Positions 51,230-62,215 of a DNA stretch of 64,000 nucleotides are shown one piece after another (the first letter of the stretch is position 1; every line of letters begins with the position of its first letter). Both the position numbers and the translations under genes were made by a program. Source of the stretch: Prorocentrum cordatum. Lineage: Eukaryota > Sar > Dinophyceae > Prorocentrales > Prorocentraceae. The notes under the pieces were generated by a model. The model saw only the letters and a list, made by a program, of their open reading frames with translations, made no database searches and had not been told where the DNA came from. The stretch lies in the NCBI GenBank assembly GCA_963575745.1, contig CAUYUJ010006557.1, forward strand, positions 1,107,001 through 1,171,000, read 5' to 3'.

Positions 51230-52345
51230 GCTCGGCATCCTAAAGAATTCAGAGGAACCCATCAGAATCCCTGGGAATTGCCAGGAACCCCTGGGGATCC
51301 ATCCACAGGAATCCTCGGAATCCCTAGAAATGCCTGGGAATCCCTAAGGAATCCGTCGGGAGGAATCCTTGGGAATCCTTGGGAGGATTCCCTCGGGATC
51401 CTTACGAATCCGTCGGACTCATGCGGAATCCTTCGGGATCCTGAGGACTCCACAAGAATCCTTAGGAATCCCGAGCAAGCCTTAGGATTCCGTAGGGATC
51501 CTTAGGAATCCTCAGGAATCCTTAGGAATCCCTCGGAAAATCAAAAAAAACCATCGCAATCCTGAAGAGGCCCAATAGAATCGTTAAGAATCCGTACCGC
51601 TCCGAGGAATCCTTAAGAATCCTAGGAATCCTCAAATTCCATAGGAAACCCTAGGAATCCCCAAGGGATCCGTAGGAATCCCACAAGGATCCATAGGAAC
51701 CCTTGGGAATCCTAAGACATGCTTCAGAATCCGGAGGAATCTTTTGGAATCCCCAGGGATCCCTCGGAATCTTCAGGAATCCCGAGCACTCCAGGAAATC
51801 ATTAGGAATCTTGAGGAATCCATGGGAATCCTAGAAGGAATCCTTAGGAACCCGAAAAGGATCATTCGGAATCCTTCGGAATCCTTGAGGATCCTTAGGA
51901 ATCCTTAGGAATCCTAAGGAATCCTGCGAAACCCAGGGAATCCAAAGGAATCCTGGGGATTCCTTCGGTATCTCTAGGGTTCCCTACCAAGGATTTCCGA
52001 CTAAGGACCCCTTACCAAGGATTCCCTATCCTAGGAATTCGAAGAATCCATAGGAAACCATAGGAATACATAGGAACCCATATGATTCCACGGAAGGACA
52101 TATAAATCCTTAGGAAACACCAGGAATACATAGGAAACCCTCGGTATCCCTAGGACTGCTTAAGGGTCAATAGGAATCCATACGAATCCATACGAATCCT
52201 GAGAAACCCATAGGAATCCATATGAATCCTGAGGAATACATTGGAATACGCATGAATCCTTAGGAATCCGCTGGGGTCTCTCATTAATCCCTCGAGAATC
52301 CGCAGGAATTGTGGGAATCCATTTGGAGCCCTAGGAATCCCAAAA
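51230..52345. repeat. GGAATCCTTA decamer satellite
   Basis: About 1.1 kb of imperfect AGGAATCCTT/AGGAATCCCT decamers, more degenerate at both ends (CATAGGAATCCATACGAATC around 52170). Frames are open in places as Arg-Ile-Pro runs and are artefacts. Confidence 0.96.
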
Positions 52346-52859
52346 ACCTGAACAACCAGCAACCCCAGTAACACCCAAGGGGGACCTTCGATCGATATCC
52401 CATAAGAGCCCATCGGAAGTCATAGCATCTTCATCACAATTGTCATCGTCGTAATCCTCCTCCATCCCCTCCTTCTCCCTCCTCCCTCCCTCCTCCTCCC
52501 TCCTCTGCCTCCTCCTGCCTTCTCCTCGTCATTCTCCTCCTCGCCCACCCTCGGACAGTACAGGATCAATCAGCATCACGGGCTCTAGAGGCTTCTTAGA
52601 GGGGTCTAGGATGTGGGGATGCTTCTGGATGGTGGCAGTCGGACCATAACTCGTGTCTCCGTCGGCCGTTCGGGGCGAACTCCTGGCGCAGAACATCTGC
52701 TGGAACGCAGCCCGAGGCTGAAACGCATGCAGGAGCTCGCAAACAAACATGTGGTACACCTGCTCGGGATGTGGAGAGGTTTCTGAGGCAGCCCTCCGCG
52801 ATCCAAGATCCCCCTCTGCATCTCACCCTCCTGCCCCCCCCCCCCCTCCTCGATTCTCG
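52346..52859. other. No recognised gene
   Basis: C/T-rich at 52450-52545, then mixed sequence to 52830. No domain seen. Confidence 0.4.
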
Positions 52860-53480
52860 ATCGTCCAGCCCCGATCTTCCTCCTCCTCACCCTCCTCCCC
52901 CTCCTCCTCCTCCTCCTCCTCCTCTTCCTCCTCTTCCCTTCCCTCCTCCTCCTCCTCCTCCTCCTCCTCCTCCTTATCCTCCCCCTCCACCGCCCCCTCC
53001 ACCTCCCCCTCCCCCCCCCTCCCCTCCCATCCCCCTCCCCCTCCTCCTCCCCCTGTTCCGTTTCCTCCTCCTCCTCCTCGTTCCTCTGTCCTTCCTCCTC
53101 CCTGCTCCCAACTCCTCCTCCCTCGCCCCTCCTCTCTCCTCCTTGCTCCTCCACCCTCCGCCATCCTCTCTCATCCCTCCTCCCTCCTCCGTCCTCCCTC
53201 CTCTTTCCCCCTTCCTCCCTCCTCCCTGTTCCCTGCTCCTTGCTCCGTGCTACCTGCTCCCTGCTCCCTCTTCCCTGCTTCCCGCTCCCTGCTCCCTCCT
53301 CCCTCCTACGTCCTCCCTCTCCCTGTTCCCTGCTCCATTCTCCCTCCTCACTCCACCCTCCTCCCTCCACCCTCCTCCCTCGTAAGTCCTCCCTCCTTCC
53401 GCCTCCTGTTTCTCCTCCTTTCCCTCTGGTTCCTTCTCTTCCTCCTCCTCCTCCTCCTCCTCCTCCTCCACGACGGGCAC
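52860..53480. repeat. CTC/CCCTCC pyrimidine tracts
   Basis: Two (CTC)n cores (52895-52975, 53435-53470) within degenerate CCTGCTCCCTCCTCCC words. The long minus frame is Glu/Gly/Arg-rich. Confidence 0.93.
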
Positions 53481-53696
53481 TGATCGGAGCAGCCCCAGCC
53501 GCCAGAGAACACGCGGGCGCACTGCGGGGCATCCTGCGGGAGCACGTCGACGGCGACCTCCCGCAGGGAAGCCGACATGTCCCCGATGCTCGCGGGGTCG
53601 TCCTCGTCATGTTTCCAATGTGTGTCGCTTCGCTGACCCAATATCAGGCCGAACAAAATGTGCTGACAGGACAACCCACTAATCCAGGCTCGCTCC
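53481..53696. other. No recognised gene
   Basis: Short unique segment between pyrimidine tracts. Confidence 0.4.
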
Positions 53697-53992
53697 TTCC
53701 CTCCTCCTCCTCCTCCTCCTCCTCCTCCTCCTCCTCTTCCTCCTGTTTCCTCCTCCTCCTCCTCGTTCGTTTCCTCTGTATTTCCTCTTCCTCCCCATCA
53801 CGGGCATCATCCGTTTCATCAACAACAACATCATGATTACCACCATTACCACTGTACTCAGCATCATCAACATCAACGTCAACATCATCATCATCATCAT
53901 CCTCATCCTCATCCTCATCCTCATCCTCATCCTCATCCTCATCCTCATCCTCATCCTCATCCTCATCCTCATCCTCATCCTCATCCTCATCC

Positions 53993-54029
<37 letters not shown>

Positions 54030-54520
54030 AAGCATCATCATCACCATCATCATCATCAGGAGCATCAGCATCAGCATCAGCATCAGCATCATCATCATCA
54101 TCAGCATCATCATCAACATCATCATCACCATCATCGGCATCAGCATCAGCATCAGCATCATCATCATCATCGTCACGACCAACACCATCACCATCGTCAC
54201 CACAATCATCATCAGCATCATCATCACCAGCAACATCCCCATCACCAGTATCAGCATCATCCGCATCACCACCCTCCTCATCAACATCCTCATCCTCAGC
54301 AGCATCATCATCAGCATCCTCATCCTGCCTCTTCTTCTTCTCCTCCTCCTCCTGGATATGATCATCCCTCCTCTTCCTCCTCTTCCTCTTCCTCCTCCTC
54401 CCACTCATCCCCATCATCATCATCCTCCTCCTCCTCGTCCCCCTCCTCCTGTTCCTGTTTCTGTTCGTCCTCCTCCTCCTCCTCCTCCTTGTTGTCCTCC
54501 TCCCTCCTCGTCTCCCGCAG
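53697..54520. repeat. CTC, CATCCT and CAT arrays
   Basis: (CTC)n at 53697-53765; (CATCCT)n about 53908-53996; (CAT)n and CAGCAT at 53997-54320; (CTC)n again at 54340-54520. On the minus strand this gives Asp/Glu runs (53644-54762), a microsatellite artefact. Confidence 0.96.
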
Positions 54521-54758
54521 CCATTCTGATTCGAGATGATTGCGGTGGAGGCTTTCGGCCCCCGAGCCCGACTGGATCGCGCTAGTCCGTGCGCGTTCTC
54601 TCCCTGTGCGGGGGCAGCGCCCTCCGTCGCCACGCGGGAGCTGGCGCCCCTGCTTCGCACCCGGCAGCCATGGCGCCCCGCCCGTTCTCCCGGCGTTCCC
54701 GCGGCAGCTGGATCTACAACTTCCGGCCCCTCCACAGCGGTGGGGCGTGCGACAAGTG

Positions 54759-54927
54759 TCAAGTCGGGCCCGCCCCTCTACAGGGGGAATACTAAAAAAA
54801 AATAATAATTAAAAAAAATAGTCTGGGTACCATTTTTTGAATAGTTGTTGGGCCATGTCGGGGCATGTTGTGAATGCTGGTTATTTTTCGTCCAACATCC
54901 CCCTGTAGGGGGACACGCCCGACTTAA
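54759..54927. mobile_element. 169-bp TIR element inserted in the LINE
   Basis: Left end TCAAGTCGGGCCCGCCCCT, then CTACAGGGGGA; right end TCCCCCTGTAG, then GGGGACACGCCCGACTTAA. The two ends are inverted repeats over about 30 bp. Flanks GACAAGTG (54751-54758) and GACAAGCG (54928-54935) look like an 8-bp target duplication with one mismatch. The interior is A/T-rich with no coding capacity. The 8-bp duplication suggests a hAT-type transposase, but the ends are not CAGGG. Confidence 0.75.
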
Positions 54928-55091
54928 GACAAGCGCCCGCAGAACATCGATACCTTCCAGCCAGGCACCAAGGGCAACAGCACCGCGGGCGGCGGCGAAG
55001 GAGGCAATGGCGGCGAGTTCGGCCAGGGCGGCCCGCCAACTCTGCCATTTGCCACAGCAGAGAACAAGTTAACACGTGCGACACCAACTGG

Positions 55092-56225
55092 ATGCTCGAG
55101 CAGTTGCTGGAGGTGCCTGCGCTCTCGGCCGACGCGAAGGCCATCCGGCAACGCGAGTCCGCCTACGCCGCCAGCCTGGCCAAGCCGAGGGTTCCCACCC
55201 AGGTCACTCGCGCGGGCCAGATCAACGAACAGAAGGAGGCGGCTCTAGAAAAATACGTTAGCGGCGGAGGCGGCTCTTCAGGAGGCCCGCGCCCAGCAGG
55301 AGCCGCGGTCACGGGAGCGGTCGTCGCCGAAAAGGTCTCCGACCAGGCGCTGGCGACCCTCGCGGCCAAGGTCGGCGCCGAGCCCAAGGCCCCCGACTTC
55401 AGTGCCAGCGACGACGTCGACGAGGCTCAGAAGCAGCAGCTCAATACGATTCAAGCGCAGTTCGAGGCCCACGTCAAGCAGGCGGAGGTGCTGCAGAAGC
55501 AGATGGCGGACGGACTGCGCGGCGTCTACCAAATTCGCGATGCCCCAGCCAAGAAGCTCCGCACTGGCCCGGGCAGCTCAGACGCCGCGGCGGGCCCGGG
55601 AACTGCTGCTGCTGGAAAAGCCTTTCTAAAGACCAACACGACGCTCGACGACCCCAAGGCCGAGATCGACGACGTTGACATGGACGACGACTTCGACCCC
55701 TCACCTCCACAGGCTTCCAAGGAGGAGGTCGCTGCCAAGGTCGCTGTCCCCGCCGAGGCTGCCAGGGCTGCCGCCGCGCGCGGCGTGCAGGCGGCGGGCG
55801 GGCACGAGCCCGCGGGCGGTGTTGGCCCGCGGCGCAGCCAGCTGCGGCAGCGGCGTCGGCGGCAACCCGGCCGCCCCAGCACCGCCCGCTGGCGAAAAGG
55901 AGAATGACGCCGACGCCACCTTCTTCTCCTTCTTCTTCGCCAGCGTTTCCGAGCGGGGGCCCACGGCACAGCGCTCCATGAATGCCCAGGCTGGGCGCCG
56001 CGACGTGCTCGGCTGCGCGGAGACGCGCTGCGCGGGGAGACGCCGGGCACCTCCCATGCCGACGCGGCCAAGGGCGGCTGGGAGACTACTGCGACACCAG
56101 CGGCGGCCACGGGCCGCTCCGAGTCTGGGACTACAGGCGACGAGGCCGCCGCCACTAAGCGCGCGCTCGCCGCGGCCAGCTTCGAGGAGCGGCGCAAGCG
56201 CGAGATTGCCCGCGCGAAGCGCTAA
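55092..56225 (+). pseudogene. LINE ORF1-like region
   Basis: ATG at 55092 gives MLEQLLEVPALSADAKAIRQ and coiled helices (DEAQKQQLNTIQAQFEAHVK, QAEVLQKQMADGLRGVYQI), a Gly/Ser linker (SGGGGSSGGP) and an acidic stretch (AEIDDVDMDDDFDPSPP). This frame hits a stop at 55907. A neighbouring frame carries GEKENDADATFFSFFFASV (about 55890-55945), and the original frame resumes by 56040 to end ASFEERRKREIARAKR and TAA at 56223-56225. So either two compensating frameshifts or an intron lies at 55.8-56.04 kb. The assignment as LINE ORF1 rests on position and style; a host gene is possible. Confidence 0.45.
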
Positions 56226-56244
56226 CCTTTCAAAGGATTATGTC

Positions 56245-56570
56245 CCATGGTCTGGCGCGCGAAGACGGGCGGAGCCATCGCCGTCTCGGCCCGCGCGCAG
56301 CCGTGCCGCGGGTTCCAGGGGCCGAGCGGCGGGCTCCTCATACGCATCGCCGGGGTACTTTTGGTAGGTTGGAACGCTCCCCCTACGTCATGGGCGAAGA
56401 ACGATTCGCGACGGAAGCTGGGAAGTGATCTAGTCCCCCATTAGGCAACGACAGCACCTGCAACCTCGACCAAGGCTCGCCCATCGACGGCGGCCTCTGC
56501 AAGCTGGGCGTTGCTAGCGCGTTCAAGTTAGAGACGCCCGCCGAAGCTCCTCGGCATTCCCACGTTTTTT
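56245..56570 (+). pseudogene. LINE endonuclease (EEP) fragments
   Basis: One frame reads WRAKTGGAIAVSARAQPC, then GGLLIRIAGVLLVGWNAP, reminiscent of the GG.A.AVR.......G.......G....VSLY part of apurinic endonucleases of LINEs. Another frame then reads NDSTCNLDQGSPIDGGLCKL followed by ETPAEAPRHSHVFLYD, like the closing TCR...G..IDYF....AP..PH.PV block. The catalytic core between them (D, N) is missing or unreadable, hence only fragments. Confidence 0.4.
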
Positions 56571-56577
56571 TATACGA

Positions 56578-57871
56578 TTGCGCTCTGGCAAGCAGCACTC
56601 GTGGAACAGAATTCGCGTCGCACCCAATCAGCCCCCGACGGCTTCTCGGCCCGCGAAGCAGGCCGACCCGAACGGCAAACGTCAGAGATCCACTGCCGAG
56701 CGTCGAGCTAGGAGACAGGAGGCGCTAGAGGATGCATTTCAGGAAGCCCGCGCGGAGCTTGGCCAGCAGGAGACCTTCATCAACGAGAAGGGAGCGTGCG
56801 TTGGCTTCGAGTTGCCCTTGGTTTCATGGCGGCAGGTCGCCCAGTCCGCACCACTAATGGCACATTCGCTTGCTCGGCCACGCGGGGCTCAGCCCGCGGC
56901 CCCCGCTGCCGAAGGCGACTGCGATGGAGGGGGCGTCTTCAAGCCGCATGTCCTGGTGCAGCGCGAACCCGTCGACCCAGCGAAGGTTGCCAACTGGCTC
57001 GACAAGCGGGCCCACTCCGCGGAGAAGGCCGCGCTCATGCACTGCCAGATGCCGCGCGAAGTGCATGGGCCGCCACGTTGGCCGCGGCATCGGGCGGAAG
57101 CGTGCCGGCTCCGCGCCGGCCAGAGCCCGCGCGCGAGACTCGCTGCTGGAATGGCGGCGCCTCGCCACCGCGCTTCTGGTTCGGCGCCGACGCCTTCGAC
57201 GCTTGGACGCAGCAGAGGAAGAAGCCATTCTCCTGGCTGACAATGGCGCTGAGCTGCCCATGACCGCCGTCGACAATGAGCTCCAGGAGCCTTTTCAACG
57301 GGTGCGAGGAGCGGCTCTGTGGATCGCCGCCGTCGGCAACCTGGGAGACCTGCCCTTCGGCGACGTCGAGGACCTGGTCGACATCGGCGAAAGGCACCGG
57401 GCCCGAGCCAACGGGATAAGCCTCGGCGAGGCTCGGATGGCCGACGCGACATGGGCAACCAAGATGTGGAAACAATCACCTGGGTTTCTACATCGACACG
57501 TCAAGCGTTCAATACTACCGCGCCCTGGGACCGACGCCGAGGGCAACGCCCGTGCGACCCCTCGCACGCCCATGGGCGGGAGGGCCGACGAGTGGGAGAA
57601 CATTTCGAGCGACCCAGATGTTGGCGAGACGGACGTCCCCCATGGCCTCGACTACGTCATCGGGCGCGCGAAAGGCGAGAACGTCGACCCGATCGAGCGC
57701 GAATCTCTCGACAAGGCGCTCTCGCGCCAGAGCCCCAAGAAGAGCCGCAGCGTTGACGACCCGGGACCGATCGAATCGCAGAGGTTACCGTCGCCAGCTC
57801 GACAAGAGCTAGTGGACTGGCGAAAAACGCGCAACATGGCCCCGCCAGTTCCCTACCTAGGCTCTGCCTAG
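56578..57871 (+). pseudogene. LINE pre-RT linker and RT N-terminal edge
   Basis: Two frames join near 57120. The first (56578-57120) has ERRARRQEALEDAFQEARAE and ANWLDKRAHSAEKAALMHCQ. The second continues DSLLEWRRLATALLVRRRRL, GDVEDLVDIGERHRARANG, ADATWATKMWKQSPGFLHRH and GGRADEWENISSD, the typical segment between endonuclease and RT in dinoflagellate LINEs (W..W...... G..HR......P pattern, recalled). It ends with ESLDKALSRQSPKKSRSVDD and PGPIESQRLPSPARQELVDW, matching the entry into the RT fold (..A...F...K..G.D...P..L..LP). A stop occurs at 57871 just before the satellite. Confidence 0.65.
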
Positions 57872-57984
57872 AAAGGTTCTTACTTTATGAACTTAAAGAG
57901 CCGGGCAGTGTAAAACGGCCCGGGCGGCCACCCCGGCATCCGCCCCGCGGTTCCGCCAGGGTCCGCCCCGCGGTTCCACGCGAG

Positions 57985-58680
57985 CCTAGCTAAGCTTAGC
58001 CAAGTTTAGCTCAGCTCAGCTTAGCTTATCTCATCTTAGCTTAGCTTTGCCTGACCTAGCCTAGCTTAGCTTAGCTTAGCTGGTCCCATCTTAGCTTAGC
58101 TTAGCATAGCCTAGCTTAGCCTAGCCTAGCCTAACTTAGCCTAACATAGCTTACCTTAGTTTAGCTTGGCGCAGCATAGCGCAGCGCAGCGTTAGCATAT
58201 CATAGCATAGCATTGCATAGCCAAGCAGAGCATCGCAAAGCTCAGCATACCATAGCATCGCACATCATGTCATAGCGCAACATAGCATAGCATAGCATAG
58301 CATGGCATAGCATTGGTTAGCCTAGTACCGCGCAGCATAGCATCGCATACCATAGCAAAACATAACAGAGTGCAGCACAGCATACCACATCATATAATAG
58401 CAGAGCATAGCGCAGTATAGCATAACATAGCATAGTCTAGCATATCGTAGCATAGCGCAGCATTGCACATCATATCATAGCATCTCATAGCATAACACAG
58501 CGCCGCAAATCATAGCATACCATAGCATAGCATAGCATAGCGCAGCATAACATATCATTGTATAGCATAGCATAGCATAGCGCAGCATAGATGTAGATGT
58601 AGATGTAGGTGTAGATGTAAGTGTATATGTAGATGTAGATGTGAGTCTCGCTGTTGATGTTGATGTAGATATATATGTTG
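57985..58680. repeat. AGCTT/AGCAT pentamer satellite and TAGATG repeats inside the LINE
   Basis: 57985-58170 is built of TTAGCTTAGC and CCTAGC pentamers, 58170-58590 of CATAG pentamers (ATAGCATAGCATAGCATAGC), and 58588-58680 of GTAGAT hexamers. It lies between the RT N-terminal edge and the RT core, so it interrupts or replaces about 130 codons of the fingers. Confidence 0.93.
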
Positions 58681-58819
58681 CTGTCCTAAATGCTCCCACT
58701 CCTAGGTAGGGTCGCACTGGGATAATGTTTCGCCGCGGCGGGAATTTTTCGCTGCGGCGGGGGCCGTCACCCACCGAGACTAGAGGAAGTGACCGCGTGC
58801 TGGGGCAGACCCCCTGCGC

Positions 58820-59360
58820 GATAAAGTCAGGGTCGAAGTTGCGACATCCGCTGGGCGAGTCAGGAACGACGGCCTCGCCGAGCTCTGGGATGCGGCAGCG
58901 AGCGGCAGCGGCGCCCCCCAGGCGCCCTTGGCGCGCGCCTGCATGGGCGAGCGATGCTTCCTCGCAGGCTTCGCGGTGGACACCGCCCTCCTCGACGTGG
59001 AAGAGTGGCGCGACGGCCTCTCCATTCCGTTGCTTTGCTAGGCAGGGTTGCTGCAGGCCCCCCCCGCCCTCGCGGTGGCCCTCGAACTCCAGGCGCACGT
59101 GGCGCCCTGTTGCCTTCGCGAGAGTCGGTGGCGCAGTCGACCCATCGCGGCCGCGGAGAGCGTCGTCGGTGGCCCCCCCAACGGGGGCAAGTTGGCTAAG
59201 GCCACGCTGGGCCCGACCCCCATGGCCGCCCACAACCGCCACCAGCTGCCAACCATGATGCGCACGTTCGTGGACCGCGCGATTATCCGCTGCAAGGGGG
59301 CCGAAGACACGGCGGAGGGGGCGCCCGTTCTCCGCGGACCGCATCGCCCGCGGCCTGCGG
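58820..59360 (+). pseudogene. LINE reverse transcriptase core, inactive
   Basis: The frame reads NDGLAELWDAASGSGAPQAP, FAVDTALLDVEEWRDGLSIP (first catalytic Asp block, usually LDLEKFYDSI), a TAG stop at 59039-59041, then LAVALELQAHVAPCCLRESR, AAAESVVGGPPNGGKLAKAT (usual SVVAGC..G...AK) and MMRTFVDRAIIRCKGAED, the (Y/F)VDD box with the second Asp changed to Arg. The order and spacing leave little doubt about RT identity, while the stop and the D to R change show it is dead. After about 59360 the frame shifts. Confidence 0.85.
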
Positions 59361-60529
59361 TGGCAAGAGACCCCCGCCACCGCGGCTACCGCGGCCGCGG
59401 ACGCGGGCGCCGACGCGGCCGCTGGTCGCCCCGGACCTTCGTCGCCAGACAGCCCCGCCAGCTGACGCGCCCGCTGGTCCGCAGCGCGCGGCACTGGCGG
59501 CTGGGAGAGCGGCGGCCGTCGACGCAGCCCGACGCATCGCCATGGCGCAGAAGGCCGCGCGGTGCCTTTTGGGCGCAGGTTCGCCCCCTCAAGCAACCAA
59601 TGGACACCGGCGCTGCGGACAGCCAGCGTGCGACCCGCTCAGGTTGCGACGGCAAGCTGGTCGAGCAAGGGCGACCTGGCTATGGCATTCGCCCGCGGCA
59701 AGGGCGACCTGGCTATGGGCATTCGCAGGCAGCAGATCTCCTCTTGTCTCACTCGTTGGCGCCGTCGCTCTGAGCTGCGTCCGCGCGACGCCGAGGAGCG
59801 GCCTGCGCTCGCCACTCACCTGCGGGCCGCGGGCCAGCGCGCGCGGCGCGCAAAGAAAGGCCCCTCGGGCGCCGCGACGCCGTGCTGATGGGGCTGAATT
59901 GGGGTCCCGTGGCGGCCACTGTGGGGCGCGGACGCCGGCGCGAGTCGGCTCGCCTCCTCGGCGTCGGGCTCCTGCTTCGCCGACGTGGGCGGGGACTCCG
60001 CGGTGATCCTCGACGACCTGCGCGACCCCATCAACCGCATCCCCTGGCAGCGGGCCCCCGAGGACGAGACCGGAGACAACCTGCCTGCACAGCAATGCTG
60101 ATGTTTTTCCCGCGGGCACTAAAATGCGCCGACCTTTCAGAGGAGGGGGGGTGCGAGCAGGCCGCGCTCGCCAGCTTGGTCTGCGCAGGCGGGCAGCGGC
60201 CTTGCCCCGGCTGGTGGCTGACGGCTACCGGACTGAATTGGTTTGCCCGCGCTGAGGGCTGCAGGCCGAAGAGCGATCCCATCGCACGCGCACATCTTCG
60301 GCGAAAGTGGGTCACTGGGAGCGCACTGATAGCAGCGACCTCATCCCGTAGAATCTGGCGCACCACGAAGCGCAGCCTGCACGGTGGCCCCGCGGCCTGC
60401 CGCCGCGCGCGGAGACCGCGCCGGTGAATCATAATGAAAAAGAAATGGCAGTAGAGCACGGTTCGGCGAGTGATGCCAGTGCAAATTCGATCGGTTTAAA
60501 TGAAATTTCCCGCGACGTCCACGGCGGTA
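59361..60529 (+). other. Probable LINE thumb/linker, degraded
   Basis: Lies between RT and RNase H. No frame is convincing. A short tandem duplication of GGCAAGGGCGACCTGGCTAT-type words lies at about 59665-59720. Frames on both strands are open by composition. Confidence 0.35.
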
Positions 60530-61180
60530 AGTTTAGCGACGACCGCCGCCGACGTCACGCTGGCCACGGTCTCCTGGCCCTCGGGGGCGGCGCCAGGGCT
60601 CTTGGCCCCGTTCTAGACTCTTCGTCGTCTTTTCAGTGGGCGGGCCCAAACGGCCCCTCGGGCCGAGCTTTCTGCGCTCGCCGCTGCCCTCGAGACGGCG
60701 CCAGGCAAGTTGCGATTCATCACCGATCACTATCCTCTGGCTCAGGTCTGGTCCAGATCGAGGCATTCGTGGGCACCCGTCGTCGGCCCCGTCGAGTTCA
60801 GACCTTTGGGCCAGGATCTTGAAGGCCTCGGATGGCCACGACGTGCACATTGAATGACCACCCTCGCGCGTTGGGGGGGGCAGCTGCACGCCGGTGGCAG
60901 GCAACGCGCGCGCGGACGCCCTGGCAGAGCTCGGGGCCCAAGCGGGCTCCGACGCCGAGCGCCGCATTGGCCCCCTCCCCGAAACCGACCGCGCAGACGC
61001 GGAGGCGGCCATCTTCCGACACAGGGCGAAGAGAGCTCTGGCAGAGTGCATCCAAGCCGATCCTTGGACCTCGCGCCGCCCCGAGGCCCCGTTCGAACCT
61101 CGGCCGCCCCGAGGCCCCGTTCGAACCTCGGCCCTCCGATCGATCGCCCGCGAGTGTCGCGAGGTCGGCTCGAAGTAATT
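60530..61180 (+). pseudogene. LINE RNase H-like segment
   Basis: A plus frame ends SSDLWARILKASDGHDVHIE near 60855 and another begins AGNARADALAELGAQAGSDA at 60894. The pair matches the end of an RNase H domain (..LW..I........V.W(V/I).H.. ... GN.RADALA..GA), with the connecting His region broken by a frameshift. The C-terminal helix AEAAIFRHRAKRALAEC continues to about 61050, followed by a duplicated CCCCGAGGCCCCGTTCGAAC (61080 and 61110). Confidence 0.6.
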
Positions 61181-61229
61181 ATGCAGGCAGTGTTCCAGAT
61201 CGAGATTCGAAGCGGAATTCGCGCGGAGC

Positions 61230-61532
61230 ACTCACCCATTGTCGCCGCCGCCCCGTCGGCCCCGGCATGTCCCCCCTCGGCGGCCCACGCGCGGTTGCCG
61301 GCAAGCTGCTGCGCGCGCCCCGCCGACGGCAGCTTTGGGGCCGTTGCGGATTAACGTTGTGTGGCGTTCGTGGCAAGACGGCGCCCTCGGACCCGCGCTG
61401 GCTCGTTGGCACGTGCTAGCCCCCCCGAAAGGTGCCCAGAACCTGACCCGAATCCAGCGCGGTCTGCACCCTGGCGCGGACTGCCCACCCAAGCACATGG
61501 CAAAGGCCGAGATCACCAAGCTCGCCGCGTAA
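61230..61532 (+). pseudogene. LINE C-terminal tail
   Basis: A plus frame reads RINVVWRSWQDGALGPALAR and then NLTRIQRGLHPGADCPPKHM to a stop at 61532. A L.R...G.HP tail after a Cys-containing segment is a feature I associate with dinoflagellate LINEs. The expected Cys pair (W.RCGLTLCGVRG) sits in a neighbouring frame at about 61335-61370, so the frame is broken. Confidence 0.45.
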
Positions 61533-61599
61533 CTCGTCTGGCGCTGCCACTCATGACTGACGTTGGAATTAATTCGGGGATTTTCCCTGGGATTTTCCT

Positions 61600-62215
61600 C
61601 CTCCCTCCTCCTCCTCCTCCTCCTCCTCCTCCTCCTCCTCCTCCTCCTGATTCTTATTCTTCTTCTTCTTCTTATTATTATTTTTCTTCTTCTTCTTATG
61701 TTTATTCTTATTATTCGTATTATTAATACTGTGTTCTCCTTCTTTTTCTTCTGTTTATTACTATTATTATTCGTATTACTCGTCTTCTTCGTTTTCTTCG
61801 TTTTCTTCGTCTTCTTCGTCGTCTTCTTCGTATTCTTCGTCTTATTCGTCTTCTTCGTCTTCTTCTTCGTCTTAATCGTATTCTTCTTCGTCTTCTTATT
61901 ATTTGTATTCTTCGTATTTAGTATTTCTTATTTCTTCTTATTATTATTATTGTGTATTCTTCTTCTTCGTCTTCTTCTTCATTCTTATTTCTTTTTTATT
62001 TGTTGTCTTTTTCTTATTCTCCCTCCTCCTCCTTCTTCTTCTTCGTATTATTATTCTTCCTCTTCCTCCTCCTCCTCCTCCTCCTCCTCGTCCTCCTCCT
62101 CCTCCTCCTGCTGTTCCTGCTGCTCCTCCTCCTCCTCCTCCTCCTCCTCCTCCTCCTCCTCCTCCTCCTCCTCCTCCTCCTCCTCCTCCTCCCACTCCCC
62201 CTCCCCTCCCTCCCT
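61600..62215. repeat. (CTC)n and (TTC)n tracts with AT-rich middle
   Basis: CTC run 61600-61648, TTC/TTA/TTCTTCG words 61650-62045, CTC run 62055-62190. All plus frames are open as Leu, Phe or Ser runs. Confidence 0.96.

Larger units (their letters stand above)
54640..61532 (+). mobile_element. Decayed non-LTR (LINE) retrotransposon
   Basis: Plus-strand order: Cys-containing and Gly-rich N-terminus, ORF1-like helical region (to 56225), endonuclease-like fragments (56245-56570), pre-RT linker (56578-57871), RT (58820-59360), RNase H-like segment (60530-61180) and a C-terminal tail (to 61532). The order EN, RT, RNase H matches the LINE class common in dinoflagellates (recalled). It is interrupted by a 169-bp inverted-repeat element at 54759 and by a pentamer satellite at 57985. 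A stop inside the RT, an altered catalytic box and frameshifts make it inactive. Confidence 0.75.

Noticed and set aside
53644-54762. 372-codon Asp/Glu-rich protein on the minus strand
   Set aside because: It is the reverse reading of CATCCT, CAT and CTC microsatellites; no non-repetitive domain.
58475-59596. 373-codon minus-strand ORF
   Set aside because: Antisense of the LINE RT and the pentamer satellite.
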